NCBI RefSeq assembly: GCF_003604215.1
Contig: NZ_QXGS01000001.1
Coordinates: 620,001 to 684,000 of the forward strand
Length of the DNA: 64,000 nt
Reading direction: 5' to 3'
DNA from: Teichococcus vastitatis
GTDB taxonomy: Bacteria > Pseudomonadota > Alphaproteobacteria > Acetobacterales > Acetobacteraceae
Shown: piece by piece, positions 46,279 to 54,976 of the stretch
Layout of the letters: each line of letters starts with the position of its first letter
How positions within the stretch are numbered: position 1 is the first letter of the stretch
Made by a program: the position numbers and the translations under genes
Notes under the pieces: model-generated
The model's input: only the letters and a program-made list of their open reading frames with translations
What the model was told of the DNA's origin: nothing
The model's database searches: none

Positions 46279-47325
46279 TCAGGTCCAGTACAGCAGACGC
46301 GCCGTCGGCAGCCAGCGCCGCAGCGAAGCGGTCACCGCGTCCCGCATCGCCGTCATGGCGTCGCGCGGCAGCACCCATTTGCCGGTGCCGAACTTGGTCA
46401 GCTTGCGGGTGCGCTCCGCCTCGTCCATTGGCAGGTCGCTGCCGGGATACCAGTCGTTCAGCACGCCCTTGGACTTGTCGGTGAAGCGGTGGGTGATCAG
46501 CTCGGCCGTCAGGTCCGGCTGCAACCCGTCCAGCGCCTCCGCCACCTCGGCCAGCAGGCGGTCATACTCCGCCTGCCATTCCGGCAGGGGCAGGATCGGC
46601 GCCACGGTGATGCCGACCGGATAGCCCGCCCCGGCCACCGCCCGCAGCGCCGCGAGCCGGCGCGGCATGCGCGGGGCGCCGCCTTCATAGCGTTCGGCCG
46701 AGCGGGCGTTCAGCGAGAAGCGGATCCGGGTGCGGCCGCGGTGCGGCAGGTCCAGGAGCGGCGCCACCGCGTCGAACTTGGTGGTGAAGCGCAGTTGCAC
46801 CGGAGCCTCCCAGGCGCCGAAATGGCGGATCGCCGCGGCCAGGCTGCCAGTGATTGGCTCGATCGCCAGCGGGTCGGTGTAGCAGGAACACTCGAAGGTG
46901 GTACCCTCCCCCCGCCGCGCCTCGGAACGCGAGGTCACCTGCCCCTGCCCCAGCAGCGGCGGCAATTCAGCAAGGATCTCCGGCAGGTTGGCATAGGCGC
47001 GGATGATCGGCGGCCCGGCCAGCGACCCTGCCAGGTAGCAGTACTGGCAATGCGCCGGGCAGCCTTCCGCCAGGTCGAAGCGCCAGTCTGCGGAAGGCGG
47101 GATCGGCTGCGGCCGCCGGCGGCTGGGCGGGGCCACCACCACCGCCATGGTGGTCTTGCTGTCACGGTAGCTGTCCGGCAGGCCGGACAGGCGATCGGCC
47201 GGCAGGCGGATGATCTCGGCGCCGGCCGCCGCCGCCCGCTCCACCATGGCGGCGCCGTGGTCGAAGCGGAGGGCGGAGGGTGTCACCAGCAGGCGACGCG
47301 GTGTCCAGGGGATGGCGGGCGGCAT
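46279..47325 (-). CDS. spore photoproduct lyase-family radical SAM protein
   Basis: A 348-residue radical SAM protein resembling SPL. The cluster motif is CPAHCQYCYL (Cys89, Cys93, Cys96; C-x3-C-x2-C). SYRDSKTTMAVVVAPP, FECSCYTDPLAIEPIT and RFTTKFDAVAPLL resemble the SPL-like family, as does SKGVLNDWYPGSDLPMDE near the C-terminus. In endospore formers SPL repairs thymine dimers in spore DNA, but this organism type does not sporulate; homologues in proteobacteria are of unknown function and may act in DNA damage or RNA chemistry. Followed by a 107-residue partner on the same strand. Confidence 0.85.
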   Translation of the reverse strand: MPPAIPWTPRRLLVTPSALRFDHGAAMVERAAAAGAEIIRLPADRLSGLPDSYRDSKTTMAVVVAPPSRRRPQPIPPSADWRFDLAEGCPAHCQYCYLAGSLAGPPIIRAYANLPEILAELPPLLGQGQVTSRSEARRGEGTTFECSCYTDPLAIEPITGSLAAAIRHFGAWEAPVQLRFTTKFDAVAPLLDLPHRGRTRIRFSLNARSAERYEGGAPRMPRRLAALRAVAGAGYPVGITVAPILPLPEWQAEYDRLLAEVAEALDGLQPDLTAELITHRFTDKSKGVLNDWYPGSDLPMDEAERTRKLTKFGTGKWVLPRDAMTAMRDAVTASLRRWLPTARLLYWT

Positions 47326-47368
47326 GGTCCCTCATGTTGGGCCGCCGCCGCGCCATGCCAGGGTGGGA

Positions 47369-48883
47369 TCACGCGCTCGGCGCGCTGTCCATGCGGTTGC
47401 GCACCACGAGGCCCCAGAGGCGTGGTCCGACCAGGGCGACCAGGGCGATCAGCAGGATGGAGAGCGAGATCGGCCGGGTGAAGAAGGTGGTCCAGTCGCC
47501 CTGGCTGATGGTCATGGCCTGGCGCAGCGCCTGCTCGGCCATCGGTCCCAGGATCATGCCGATCACCACCGGCGCGGTGGGGAAGTCGAAGCGGCGCATG
47601 AACATGGCGATGATGCCGATGCCGTAGAGCAGCACCAGGTCCACCACGCTGTTGCTGATGCCGTAGGTGCCGATGGTGGCGAACACCAGGATGCCGGCAT
47701 AAAGCTGCGGCGTCGGGATCTTCAGGATGCGCGCCCATAGCCCGACCAGTGGCAGGTTCAGCACCACCAGCATGATGTTGGCGATGTAGAGCGAGGCGAT
47801 CAGCGTCCACACCAGGTCGGCCTGGGCGGTGAACAACAGCGGGCCGGGCTGGATGCCGTAGGATTGGAAGGCGGACAGCATGATCGCCGCGGTGGCCGAG
47901 GTCGGCAGCCCCAGCGTCAGCATCGGCACCAGCACGCCGGCTGCGGCGGCGTTGTTGGCCGCCTCCGGTCCGGCCACGCCCTCGATTGCTCCGGTGGTGC
48001 CGAATTCATGGCGATACCTGGCGCGCACCATCTTCCGCTCGGCGTAGTAGCTGAGCATGGTGGGCATCTCGGTGCCGCCGGCCGGCATGACGCCGAACGG
48101 AAAGCCGAGCAGCGCGCCGCGGAACCACGGCCCGGTCGAGCGCTTCCAGTCTTCCCTGGACATCATCAGCGAGCCGACCTCGCGCACCTCCTGCTTGCCC
48201 GGAACATGGGTCCAGGCGAGGAACAGCGTCTCGCCCACCGCGAACAGCGCAACGGCCACCAGCACCACGTCGATGCCGTCCAGCAGTTCCGGCACGCCAA
48301 AGGTCAGGCGCGGCTGCCCGGTCTGCAGGTCGATGCCGACGAGGCCGATCAGCAGCCCGAGCCCGAGCGAGGCGAGGCCGCGCAGCGCCGATCCGCCGAG
48401 CACCGCCGACACGGTCGCGAAGCACAGCACCATCAGCGCGAAATATTCTGCCGGCCCCAGGTTCAGCGCCAGCTCGACCACCACCGGACCGATAAAGGAG
48501 ATGCCCAGCGTGCCGATGGTGCCGGCGACGAAGGAGCCGATCGCCGCGGTGACCAGCGCCGGCCCGGCGCGGCCGTTCCTGGCCATCTTGGCGCCTTCCA
48601 GCGCGGTGATGATGGAGCCCGATTCGCCCGGCGTGTTCAGCAGAATCGAGGTGGTGGAGCCGCCATACATGGCGCCGTAGAACACGCCGCAGAACAGGAT
48701 GAAGGCGCCGGTCGCCGACACCTGGAAGGTGATCGGCAGCAGCAGCGCAATGGTCAGCGCCGGGCCGATGCCCGGCAGCACGCCGATCGCGGTGCCGAGA
48801 AAGCAGCCGAGCAGCGCCCAGCCGAGATTGGTGATCGAAAGCGCGTTGCCGAAGCCGAGTGCCAGGCCGGACCAGACATCCAT
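47369..48883 (-). CDS. tctA: TctA, large membrane subunit of a tripartite tricarboxylate transporter
   Basis: A 504-residue permease with about 12 helices. [21 protein letters not shown] and [20 protein letters not shown] contain the TctA signatures (GxxxGxxPGxG and the YGG-STT region), and a second similar copy lies at [24 protein letters not shown], then [17 protein letters not shown]. Substrate may be a tri- or dicarboxylate, or another organic acid. Adjacent tctB and tctC complete the system. Confidence 0.94.
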   Translation of the reverse strand: MDVWSGLALGFGNALSITNLGWALLGCFLGTAIGVLPGIGPALTIALLLPITFQVSATGAFILFCGVFYGAMYGGSTTSILLNTPGESGSIITALEGAKMARNGRAGPALVTAAIGSFVAGTIGTLGISFIGPVVVELALNLGPAEYFALMVLCFATVSAVLGGSALRGLASLGLGLLIGLVGIDLQTGQPRLTFGVPELLDGIDVVLVAVALFAVGETLFLAWTHVPGKQEVREVGSLMMSREDWKRSTGPWFRGALLGFPFGVMPAGGTEMPTMLSYYAERKMVRARYRHEFGTTGAIEGVAGPEAANNAAAAGVLVPMLTLGLPTSATAAIMLSAFQSYGIQPGPLLFTAQADLVWTLIASLYIANIMLVVLNLPLVGLWARILKIPTPQLYAGILVFATIGTYGISNSVVDLVLLYGIGIIAMFMRRFDFPTAPVVIGMILGPMAEQALRQAMTISQGDWTTFFTRPISLSILLIALVALVGPRLWGLVVRNRMDSAPSA

Positions 48884-48886
48884 GGC

Positions 48887-49384
48887 TCAGAGGATCCCTT
48901 CCAGGATGCCGGCGCCGATGTTGACGCCCAGCAGCTTGTCGAAAGCGAGGTAGGCACCGAGCGACACGGCGATGCCGATGGCGAGGTCGCGGATCGGGTG
49001 GCGGCTGCCGAACGACGCCGCCACCAGCACGAACTGCGCCGTGGCGGCGAACACGAAGCCGAGCGTGCCGATCAGCACCAGGTTGGCGACCAGCCCGGCG
49101 CCGAGCAGCCCGAGCGCCCGCCAGTTGGTGGGTGGCAGGTGCTCCACCTCCTCGATGGTGTGCGACCAGCCGCCGCGCAGCGCCACCCCCACCAGGCCGA
49201 TGCCGACCGCGCAGACCAGCGTGCCGACAACATAGGGCATGAATTTCGGCCCGACCTGCGCATAGAGCGGCGTCACCGGGATCGCCCAGGCCTGCCACAG
49301 GCACAGCAGCCCCAGCAGCACCACGAACACGCCCACCACCAGGTCCGGCATGGCGCCGGGCCGTTCCCCGTTCATCCGCCGCAT
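48887..49384 (-). CDS. tctB: TctB, small membrane subunit of the tripartite tricarboxylate transporter
   Basis: A 165-residue protein with four predicted helices. LVVGVFVVLLGLLCLWQAW, GPKFMPYVVGTLVCAVGI and the last helix IAVSLGAYLAFDKLLGVNI match TctB. It is three bases from tctA. Start ATG 49384 is used; ATGs at 49375 and 49351 are alternatives. Confidence 0.88.
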   Translation of the reverse strand: MRRMNGERPGAMPDLVVGVFVVLLGLLCLWQAWAIPVTPLYAQVGPKFMPYVVGTLVCAVGIGLVGVALRGGWSHTIEEVEHLPPTNWRALGLLGAGLVANLVLIGTLGFVFAATAQFVLVAASFGSRHPIRDLAIGIAVSLGAYLAFDKLLGVNIGAGILEGIL

Positions 49385-49398
49385 CCCCCCGCCCGGCC

Positions 49399-50361
49399 TC
49401 AGATCAGGCCGATCTCGGTCAGCACCTGCGCCGTCGCCGCCTCATCCTGCTTCAGGAAGGCATCAAAGGCATCGCCCACCAGGAAGGCATCGTCCCAGCC
49501 CTGCCGCTGCAGCATGTCCTTCCAGGCCGGAAGCCCGTGCAAGGTGGTGACGAACCGCACCAGCTTCTCGCGCGCCGCGGCATTGAGGCCCGGCGGGCCG
49601 AACACGCCGCGCCAATTGCCCAGCACGATGTCAAGGCCGCTTTCCTTGAGCGTCGGCACGCCCTCGACGCTGCGCGTCTCGCCGGAGGTCGCCAGCGCGC
49701 GCATCCGCCCCGCCTTGATCTGCTCGGCGAACTCGGAATAGCCGGAAATGCCGGCCTTCACCTGGGCGCCGAGGATCGCGGCCTGGGCCGGACCGCCGCC
49801 GGCGAAGGCGACGTAGGAGGCGTCCTTGGCCGAGCGCCCGACCGACTTCAGCAGCAGGCCGAGCAGGATGTGGTCCATTCCGCCGGCGCTGCCGCCGGCC
49901 ACCGAGGTTCCGCCGGGATTGGTTTTCAGGGCTTCGAGGAAGCCCTTGATGTCCTGGATGTCGCTGCTGGCCGGCACCACGATGATGCCGGGTTCGCTGG
50001 TCATCCGGGCAACCGGCGTCAGGTCCTTGATGCCGACGGGCGATTTGTTCGCCAGCACCGAGCCGACCATGATGGCGCCCGCCACCATGATGGCGCCCTC
50101 GCGCCCGCGGCGCTGCGACACGAAGCGCGGCAACCCGACCGTGCCGCCGGCGCCGCCGACGTTCTCGAACTGGAAATTGCCGACCAGCCCGGCTTGGCGC
50201 GCCACCTGCTCGATGGCGCGGCCGAGCCCGTCCCAGCCGCCGCCCGGGCCGGCCGGCACGAACACGTTCATGGTGGGATAAAGCTGCTCGGCGGCATGAC
50301 CGGGGCTGAGCGGCAGCAGGGCGGTGGCCGCGGTGGCGGACAGCAGGGTACGGCGCAGCAT
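49399..50361 (-). CDS. tctC: TctC-type (Bug family) periplasmic solute-binding protein
   Basis: A 320-residue Bug-family binding protein with signal peptide (RRTLLSATAATALLPLSPGHAAE). YPTMNVFVPAGPGGGWDGLGR, ENVGGAGGTVGLPRFV and TPVARMTSEPGIIVVPASSD are typical of TctC, as is GNWRGVFGPPGLN near the C-terminus. A strong GGAGGAA precedes the ATG 50361. It captures the substrate for TctAB. The cluster order is tctC-tctB-tctA on the minus strand, with no TctDE two-component genes beside it. Confidence 0.92.
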   Translation of the reverse strand: MLRRTLLSATAATALLPLSPGHAAEQLYPTMNVFVPAGPGGGWDGLGRAIEQVARQAGLVGNFQFENVGGAGGTVGLPRFVSQRRGREGAIMVAGAIMVGSVLANKSPVGIKDLTPVARMTSEPGIIVVPASSDIQDIKGFLEALKTNPGGTSVAGGSAGGMDHILLGLLLKSVGRSAKDASYVAFAGGGPAQAAILGAQVKAGISGYSEFAEQIKAGRMRALATSGETRSVEGVPTLKESGLDIVLGNWRGVFGPPGLNAAAREKLVRFVTTLHGLPAWKDMLQRQGWDDAFLVGDAFDAFLKQDEAATAQVLTEIGLI

Positions 50362-50447
50362 TCTTGTGTTCCTCCGGCCATGACGGGCGATCATCGAGGC
50401 TCCGCGATAACCTTCGCTGCGGCAAACCGCAATCTGATCCCGCCGCC

Positions 50448-50481
50448 GCCAGCGCGGCTGTGTTCTGAAAGCCGCGCTGGC
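50448..50481. repeat. 12-bp inverted repeat in the tctC / repeat-protein divergent gap
   Basis: GCCAGCGCGGCT and AGCCGCGCTGGC are perfect complements around a 10-base loop, 86 bases upstream of the tctC start and 87 upstream of the repeat-protein start. Because the genes diverge, it is not a terminator of either; it may be an operator or a remnant. Confidence 0.45.
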
Positions 50482-50568
50482 CGGCGCAATGCGCCGTGCC
50501 GCCGCCGCAGGCTTGCACCGCAGCATGGCGGCTCGCATTCTGCGGCGGCGGCAAGGGGATTGTGCTGG

Positions 50569-52119
50569 ATGCGGCTATGCTGGGGCCTGATGGTGGCGCT
50601 GCTTGTGGCGCCCTGGCCCGGTGCTGGCGGCGGTCCGGGCGGTGCGTTGGCCCAGACCGGCCGTCCGGCTCCGTCCCGCGCTCCGGCGGCTGCGGCGGAG
50701 CGTGAATTGCTGATCAGCAATGAGCTGGGCCTCGGATTGCGCGAGCTGTACGTGACCCCCGCCGGCAGTGTTGAGCCCGGGCGCGACCGGCTGGGCGAGG
50801 AAACCCTGCCCACCGGCGCCACGCTGCGCCTGCCGCTCGGCCGCACAAGGCTGTGCCTGTTCGACCTGCGCGCCGTGCTCGCCGATGGCAGCGTGGAGGA
50901 GCGGCGCGGCCTCGACACCTGCCGCGCCCCGCGCGTGCTGCTGGGCGATCCCGACGCGCCGATGCGCATGGCCGTGGTGGTGAACGACACCGACATCGCC
51001 ATCCGCGAGCTTTACGCCGCGCCGTCCGGCGCATCCGACCGCGGCGCCGACCGGCTGGGCAGCGAGACGGTGGATGCGGAAGCCAGCTTCGAGTTGCGGC
51101 TGGGGCGCACCCGCGCCTGCCAGTTCGACATCATCGCCGTGTTCGAGGACGACACCACCCAGGAGCGCCGCCGCATCGACCTGTGCCGCCGCACCCGCGT
51201 GGCGTTCGGCGATCCGTCCATTCCCTGGCGCCAGGCGGAAATCGCCAACGGCGCCGGCCGGGGAATCCGCAACCTGTATGCGGCCACGGCGGGCACGGCG
51301 GAGCGGCTCGCCGCGGCGCAGCCCGATGCACCGGATTGGGGAACCGACCGGCTGGGCAACACGACTCTGGAACCGGGCGACCGCTTCCGTCTGCGGCTGC
51401 GCAGCCGCGACTGCCGGATCGACCTGCGGGCCGTGTACGAGGATGACGGCGCCGAGGAGAAGCGCAGCGTCGATCTCTGCGCCGCCACGCAGGTCTTGTT
51501 CGACGGCAGCGGCGTGCCGCAGCCGCCGGAACGCTCCTTCATCCTGGTCAACCGCCATGCCGCCACCGTGCAACAGGTCTTCGCCTCGGGCATCGACAAC
51601 AGCGACTGGGGCGAGGACCGGCTGCCGGACGGCCCGCTGGAGCGCGGCACCCGCGCCGAGGTGATGCTGCGCAGCGCCTGCGAGCTGGATCTGCGCGTCC
51701 TGTTCGCCAATGGCGGTGCCGAGGAACGGCGCGGCATCAACATCTGCAACAACGGCCTGATCGTGCTGCGCCCCGGCTGGACGTTGGCCGAGCGGCTGGA
51801 CCAGGGCGCCGGCGTGGCCGATCGCGGCCCGCCGCGCGAAGGCAGCGTGCGGCTACGCAATGCTGGCGCCGCGCCCCTGGTAGAGCTGTACGTCGATGCC
51901 ACCGGCGCGCCACGCGGGCCGGACCGGCTGGGCAGCACGGTGCTCGGCCGGGGTGAGACGCTGGATTTCCAGCCGCCGCTCGGCGTCGGCTGCACCGCGC
52001 ATCTTCGGGCCGTGTTCCGCGACGGCCAGGAGCTGGAGCGGCCGGGCTTCGACCTGTGCTCGGGCACCGAGGTGTCGCTGCCCGAGGTGGCGGCGCCCGG
52101 CGCGGCGGTGCAGCCATGA
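50569..52119 (+). CDS. exported protein with five tandem Cys-paired repeats
   Basis: A 516-residue secreted protein, function unknown. Signal peptide at 1-29 (LMVALLVAPWPG...ALAQ), a Pro/Ala linker to about 45, then five domains at about 46-123, 134-212, 222-309, 322-398 and 425-502. Each has N-x-x-x...(R/V)ELY near the start, a DRLG motif (73, 161, 260, 350 as DRLP, 452), and two cysteines exactly 22 residues apart (96/118, 184/206, 282/304, 371/393, 475/497), with (F/I)D(L/I)RAV(F/L) and E(E/Q)(R/K)R between. Paired Cys suggest one disulfide per repeat in the periplasm. ATG 50569 has AAGGGGA upstream; its stop overlaps the EF-hand gene. Confidence 0.75.
   Translation: MRLCWGLMVALLVAPWPGAGGGPGGALAQTGRPAPSRAPAAAAERELLISNELGLGLRELYVTPAGSVEPGRDRLGEETLPTGATLRLPLGRTRLCLFDLRAVLADGSVEERRGLDTCRAPRVLLGDPDAPMRMAVVVNDTDIAIRELYAAPSGASDRGADRLGSETVDAEASFELRLGRTRACQFDIIAVFEDDTTQERRRIDLCRRTRVAFGDPSIPWRQAEIANGAGRGIRNLYAATAGTAERLAAAQPDAPDWGTDRLGNTTLEPGDRFRLRLRSRDCRIDLRAVYEDDGAEEKRSVDLCAATQVLFDGSGVPQPPERSFILVNRHAATVQQVFASGIDNSDWGEDRLPDGPLERGTRAEVMLRSACELDLRVLFANGGAEERRGINICNNGLIVLRPGWTLAERLDQGAGVADRGPPREGSVRLRNAGAAPLVELYVDATGAPRGPDRLGSTVLGRGETLDFQPPLGVGCTAHLRAVFRDGQELERPGFDLCSGTEVSLPEVAAPGAAVQP
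50704..52074 (+). repeat. five internal protein repeats of about 78-88 residues
   Basis: The repeats align by an invariant C-x21-C pair and a DRLG motif 21-23 residues before the first Cys. They are diverged at DNA level, so the duplication is old. Repeat 4 carries DRLP instead of DRLG, and linkers vary, the longest being about 26 residues between repeats 4 and 5. Confidence 0.8.
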
Positions 52120-52994
52120 CGCGGTTGCTGCGCCACGCCCTGCTGGTGCTGCTGGCGGCCTGGCCCGTCGCGGTTCTGGGGCAAACCCCCGCGGCGCCGC
52201 CACCGGAACGTTTTGCGGCGGTGCCGCCGGCGCTGCGCGGCGCCTGGTTCAGCGGCGAATGCACCGCGCCACAGGCCATGCTGCAGCTCACCGCCCGGTC
52301 CGTGGCGCGGCTGCCGGAAGCCGGTCCGGCGCGGCTGGTGCGCTTCATCATCCTGCAGCCGCGCGGCGAATGGCTGGTCGGCACCGGCGGCGGCGCGGAG
52401 GCGCCCCGCCTGATGCTGCGCGATTCGGCCGGCATGCTGCAGACGGCCGAACCGGACGCCAAGCTGCGCGATGAGCGCCTGCCGGGCGACACGCCGCTGA
52501 TGGATTGGCGGCGCTGCCCGGGTCACCCGGCCGGCTTCGCCATGCGACACGGCGAGGGCATCGCCATGCTGGGCATGCTGGAAGCGCTGGAAGCCGCCTG
52601 CGCGCCACCCTCCGGCAGCGTGCTCGGCTGTGTCGACAGCTTGATCCTGGCTGGCGACGCATCGGGGGATCGGGTGCTGTCGATAGCTGAACTGGCCCGC
52701 CTGGTGCGGGGCATGGCCTGGGTCCTGGCCACCGCCGAGGAAGCGACTCCGGAACGGCTCCTGGTGGCCCAGGGTGGCGGGCTGGTGGCGGGTGTCGCCA
52801 CGGCCCGGCTGATGATGGACAGCCTCGACTATGATGGCGACGGCCGGCTTTCCGCCGCTGAGCTGGCGCAGGATCGCGCTGTTCTGGCCGCAGGCGTCGG
52901 TTCCGGCGCCGGTACCCCGATAGCGCTCGACGGCATCCAGGACGTGATCGGCCTGCTGCGTGGCCTGACCCAGGGGCTGCTGCTCGACCCCTGA
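52116..52994 (+). CDS. exported EF-hand protein
   Basis: A 292-residue protein of unknown function with signal peptide (ALLVLLAAWPVAVLGQ). It has an N-terminal domain of unknown type (about 30-135, with Cys49 in SGECT and Cys134 in RRCPG, possibly a disulfide) and a C-terminal part with two EF-hand loops: DASGDRVLSIAE (181-192) and DYDGDGRLSAAE (238-249), with all calcium-ligand positions filled. It starts by a four-base overlap with the five-repeat gene, indicating co-expression and perhaps a calcium-binding periplasmic pair. Confidence 0.72.
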   Translation: MTRLLRHALLVLLAAWPVAVLGQTPAAPPPERFAAVPPALRGAWFSGECTAPQAMLQLTARSVARLPEAGPARLVRFIILQPRGEWLVGTGGGAEAPRLMLRDSAGMLQTAEPDAKLRDERLPGDTPLMDWRRCPGHPAGFAMRHGEGIAMLGMLEALEAACAPPSGSVLGCVDSLILAGDASGDRVLSIAELARLVRGMAWVLATAEEATPERLLVAQGGGLVAGVATARLMMDSLDYDGDGRLSAAELAQDRAVLAAGVGSGAGTPIALDGIQDVIGLLRGLTQGLLLDP

Positions 52995-53144
52995 GCGGCG
53001 TGCCTTGTTCCGGGTGCCGGCCGCGCAGCAGCCGCAGATCCCCGGCTTCGCCGCGCCGCCGGCGGAGATCCGGCGCGGGCGCATGGCGCTTTCCAGCGTC
53101 TCCGCTCCGCCCGCAGACCCGCGGAAGCCGGGCGGCCGCGGCGG

Positions 53145-54425
53145 TCAGTCCGCCGCGCTGCCCTGTCCCAGCATCAGCGATCCCGTCACCGGTCCGAAGC
53201 CCATGGCGCGGCGGGCGAAGAAGCCCTTCAGCCGCGGCATCCGCTCCACCGCGCCGAGGCCGAGGCGGCGCGCCAGCCGCAGCGGCGGCAGGCGGTTGCC
53301 GAACAGCCGCTCCAGCACGTGGGTGGCCCCCAGCATCAGCAGGGCATCGGGTCGGCGCGCGGCCTGGTAGCGCGCCAGCAGCCCCGGCGAGCCGGCATCC
53401 TCGCCGTGCCCCGCCGCCGCGATCACCAGTTCCGCCAGCGTCGCGGCGTCGCGGAAGCCGAGATTGAGGCCCTGCCCGGCGATGGGGTGGATGCCGTGCG
53501 CCGCATCGCCGGCCAGGGCCAGGCGCGGCGCGGTATAGCGCATGGCATGCATGGCGGTGAGCGGATAGGACCAGCGCCGGCCGATCGGCGTGACGCGCCC
53601 CAGATGGTCGCCCATGCGGCGCTGGATCTCGCGGCCATATTCCGCATCCGGCAGGCGCAGCATGCGCTCGGCGATGGCACGCTTCTCCGACCACACGATG
53701 GCGGAGGCGTTGGGATGCTCCGGCGTCGGCGCCAGCGGCAGCTGGGCGAAGGGGCCGTGCGGCAGGAACATCTCCAGCGCCATGCCGTCATGCGGACGCT
53801 CATGCGCCACCGCGCCGACGAGGCCGGTCTGGTGGTAGTCGAGGGTCGCCGTGCCGATGCCAGCCTGCTGCCGCAGGGGCGAGCGACGTCCCTCCGCCCC
53901 CACCACCAGCTGCGCCTCGATCACCGCGCCGTTGGACAGCCGGATCTCGGCGCCGCTGGCGTGGCGCTGCACCTCGGCACGGACCGGGGCATGCACCGAA
54001 AGATGCGCCAGCTCACCCATGCGGGCGTTCAGCGCCATGCGGAGCGCCCGCGCCTCCACCATCCAGCCGAACGGCCCGGCGCCGGTTTCCGCGGCATCGA
54101 AGTGCAGCGCCATGCGGCTGGGCGCCTCGCCCACCTCGCCATCCACGCAGCGGATGCGGGTGATCGGGCCGGGCGCCCAGGGCAGGTGCGCCCAGATGCC
54201 GGCAGCCTCCAGCAGGTTGCGGCTGGTCAGCGCGATGGCGTAGGCGCGGCCATCGAATTCGGGCAGTTCCATGGGCGGCAGCGGCGCGCTGTCCACCACC
54301 GCCGTGCGCACCCCGGCGGCGGCCAGGGTGGCGGCCAGCGCCGCGCCGACGGGACCCGCCCCGACGACGCAGACCACCACCTCGTGGCGAGAGGATGAGG
54401 GAACAGGCTGGGGGGCGGATTGCAT
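53145..54425 (-). CDS. UbiH/UbiF/Coq6-family FAD-dependent hydroxylase
   Basis: A 426-residue flavoprotein monooxygenase of the ubiquinone hydroxylase family. N-terminal GAGPVGAALAATLAAAG binds FAD; VGAEGRRSPLRQQAGI is the DG-type motif (here EGRRS rather than DGxxS); GDAAHGIHPIAGQGLNLGFRD is the strongly conserved C-terminal FAD motif. It probably hydroxylates the ring in ubiquinone synthesis. Start taken as ATG 54425 (MQSAPQP); upstream Met codons at 54434 and 54437 are alternatives. Which ring position (C5, C6 or C1) it modifies is not determinable. Confidence 0.87.
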   Translation of the reverse strand: MQSAPQPVPSSSRHEVVVCVVGAGPVGAALAATLAAAGVRTAVVDSAPLPPMELPEFDGRAYAIALTSRNLLEAAGIWAHLPWAPGPITRIRCVDGEVGEAPSRMALHFDAAETGAGPFGWMVEARALRMALNARMGELAHLSVHAPVRAEVQRHASGAEIRLSNGAVIEAQLVVGAEGRRSPLRQQAGIGTATLDYHQTGLVGAVAHERPHDGMALEMFLPHGPFAQLPLAPTPEHPNASAIVWSEKRAIAERMLRLPDAEYGREIQRRMGDHLGRVTPIGRRWSYPLTAMHAMRYTAPRLALAGDAAHGIHPIAGQGLNLGFRDAATLAELVIAAAGHGEDAGSPGLLARYQAARRPDALLMLGATHVLERLFGNRLPPLRLARRLGLGAVERMPRLKGFFARRAMGFGPVTGSLMLGQGSAAD

Positions 54426-54492
54426 GCGCCGCATCATGCCGCCGGACGCGTCGCCCCGGAAGCCCGCTACCGCCGCCGGGACAGGCTCCACC

Positions 54493-54507
54493 GCACAAAA
54501 TTTGTGC
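54493..54507. promoter_or_regulatory. NtrC-type binding site upstream of glnK
   Basis: GCACAAAATTTGTGC is a perfect inverted repeat that fits the NtrC consensus core GCAC-N7-GTGC. It is centred about 76 bases upstream of the transcription start predicted from the sigma-54 element, a typical enhancer position, and lies in the divergent gap with the UbiH gene. Confidence 0.65.
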
Positions 54508-54550
54508 AGCTTTCGCTCGGAGCGGCCTCGGCCGGGCCTGTGGCACCGTG

Positions 54551-54566
54551 TGGCACGGCGCTCGCA
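54551..54566 (+). promoter_or_regulatory. sigma-54 promoter of glnK-amtB
   Basis: TGGCACGGCGCTCGCA matches the -24/-12 consensus TGGCACG-N4-TTGC with only T-to-C in the -12 element; the GG and GC are exactly spaced. Predicted start near 54577, leaving a 36-base leader before glnK. Confidence 0.65.
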
Positions 54567-54597
54567 TCAGCCGTGGCAGCCACGCGGATAAAGCTAG

Positions 54598-54951
<354 letters not shown>

Positions 54952-54976
54952 CGCCGCTCAGCGCCACAGGACAACA

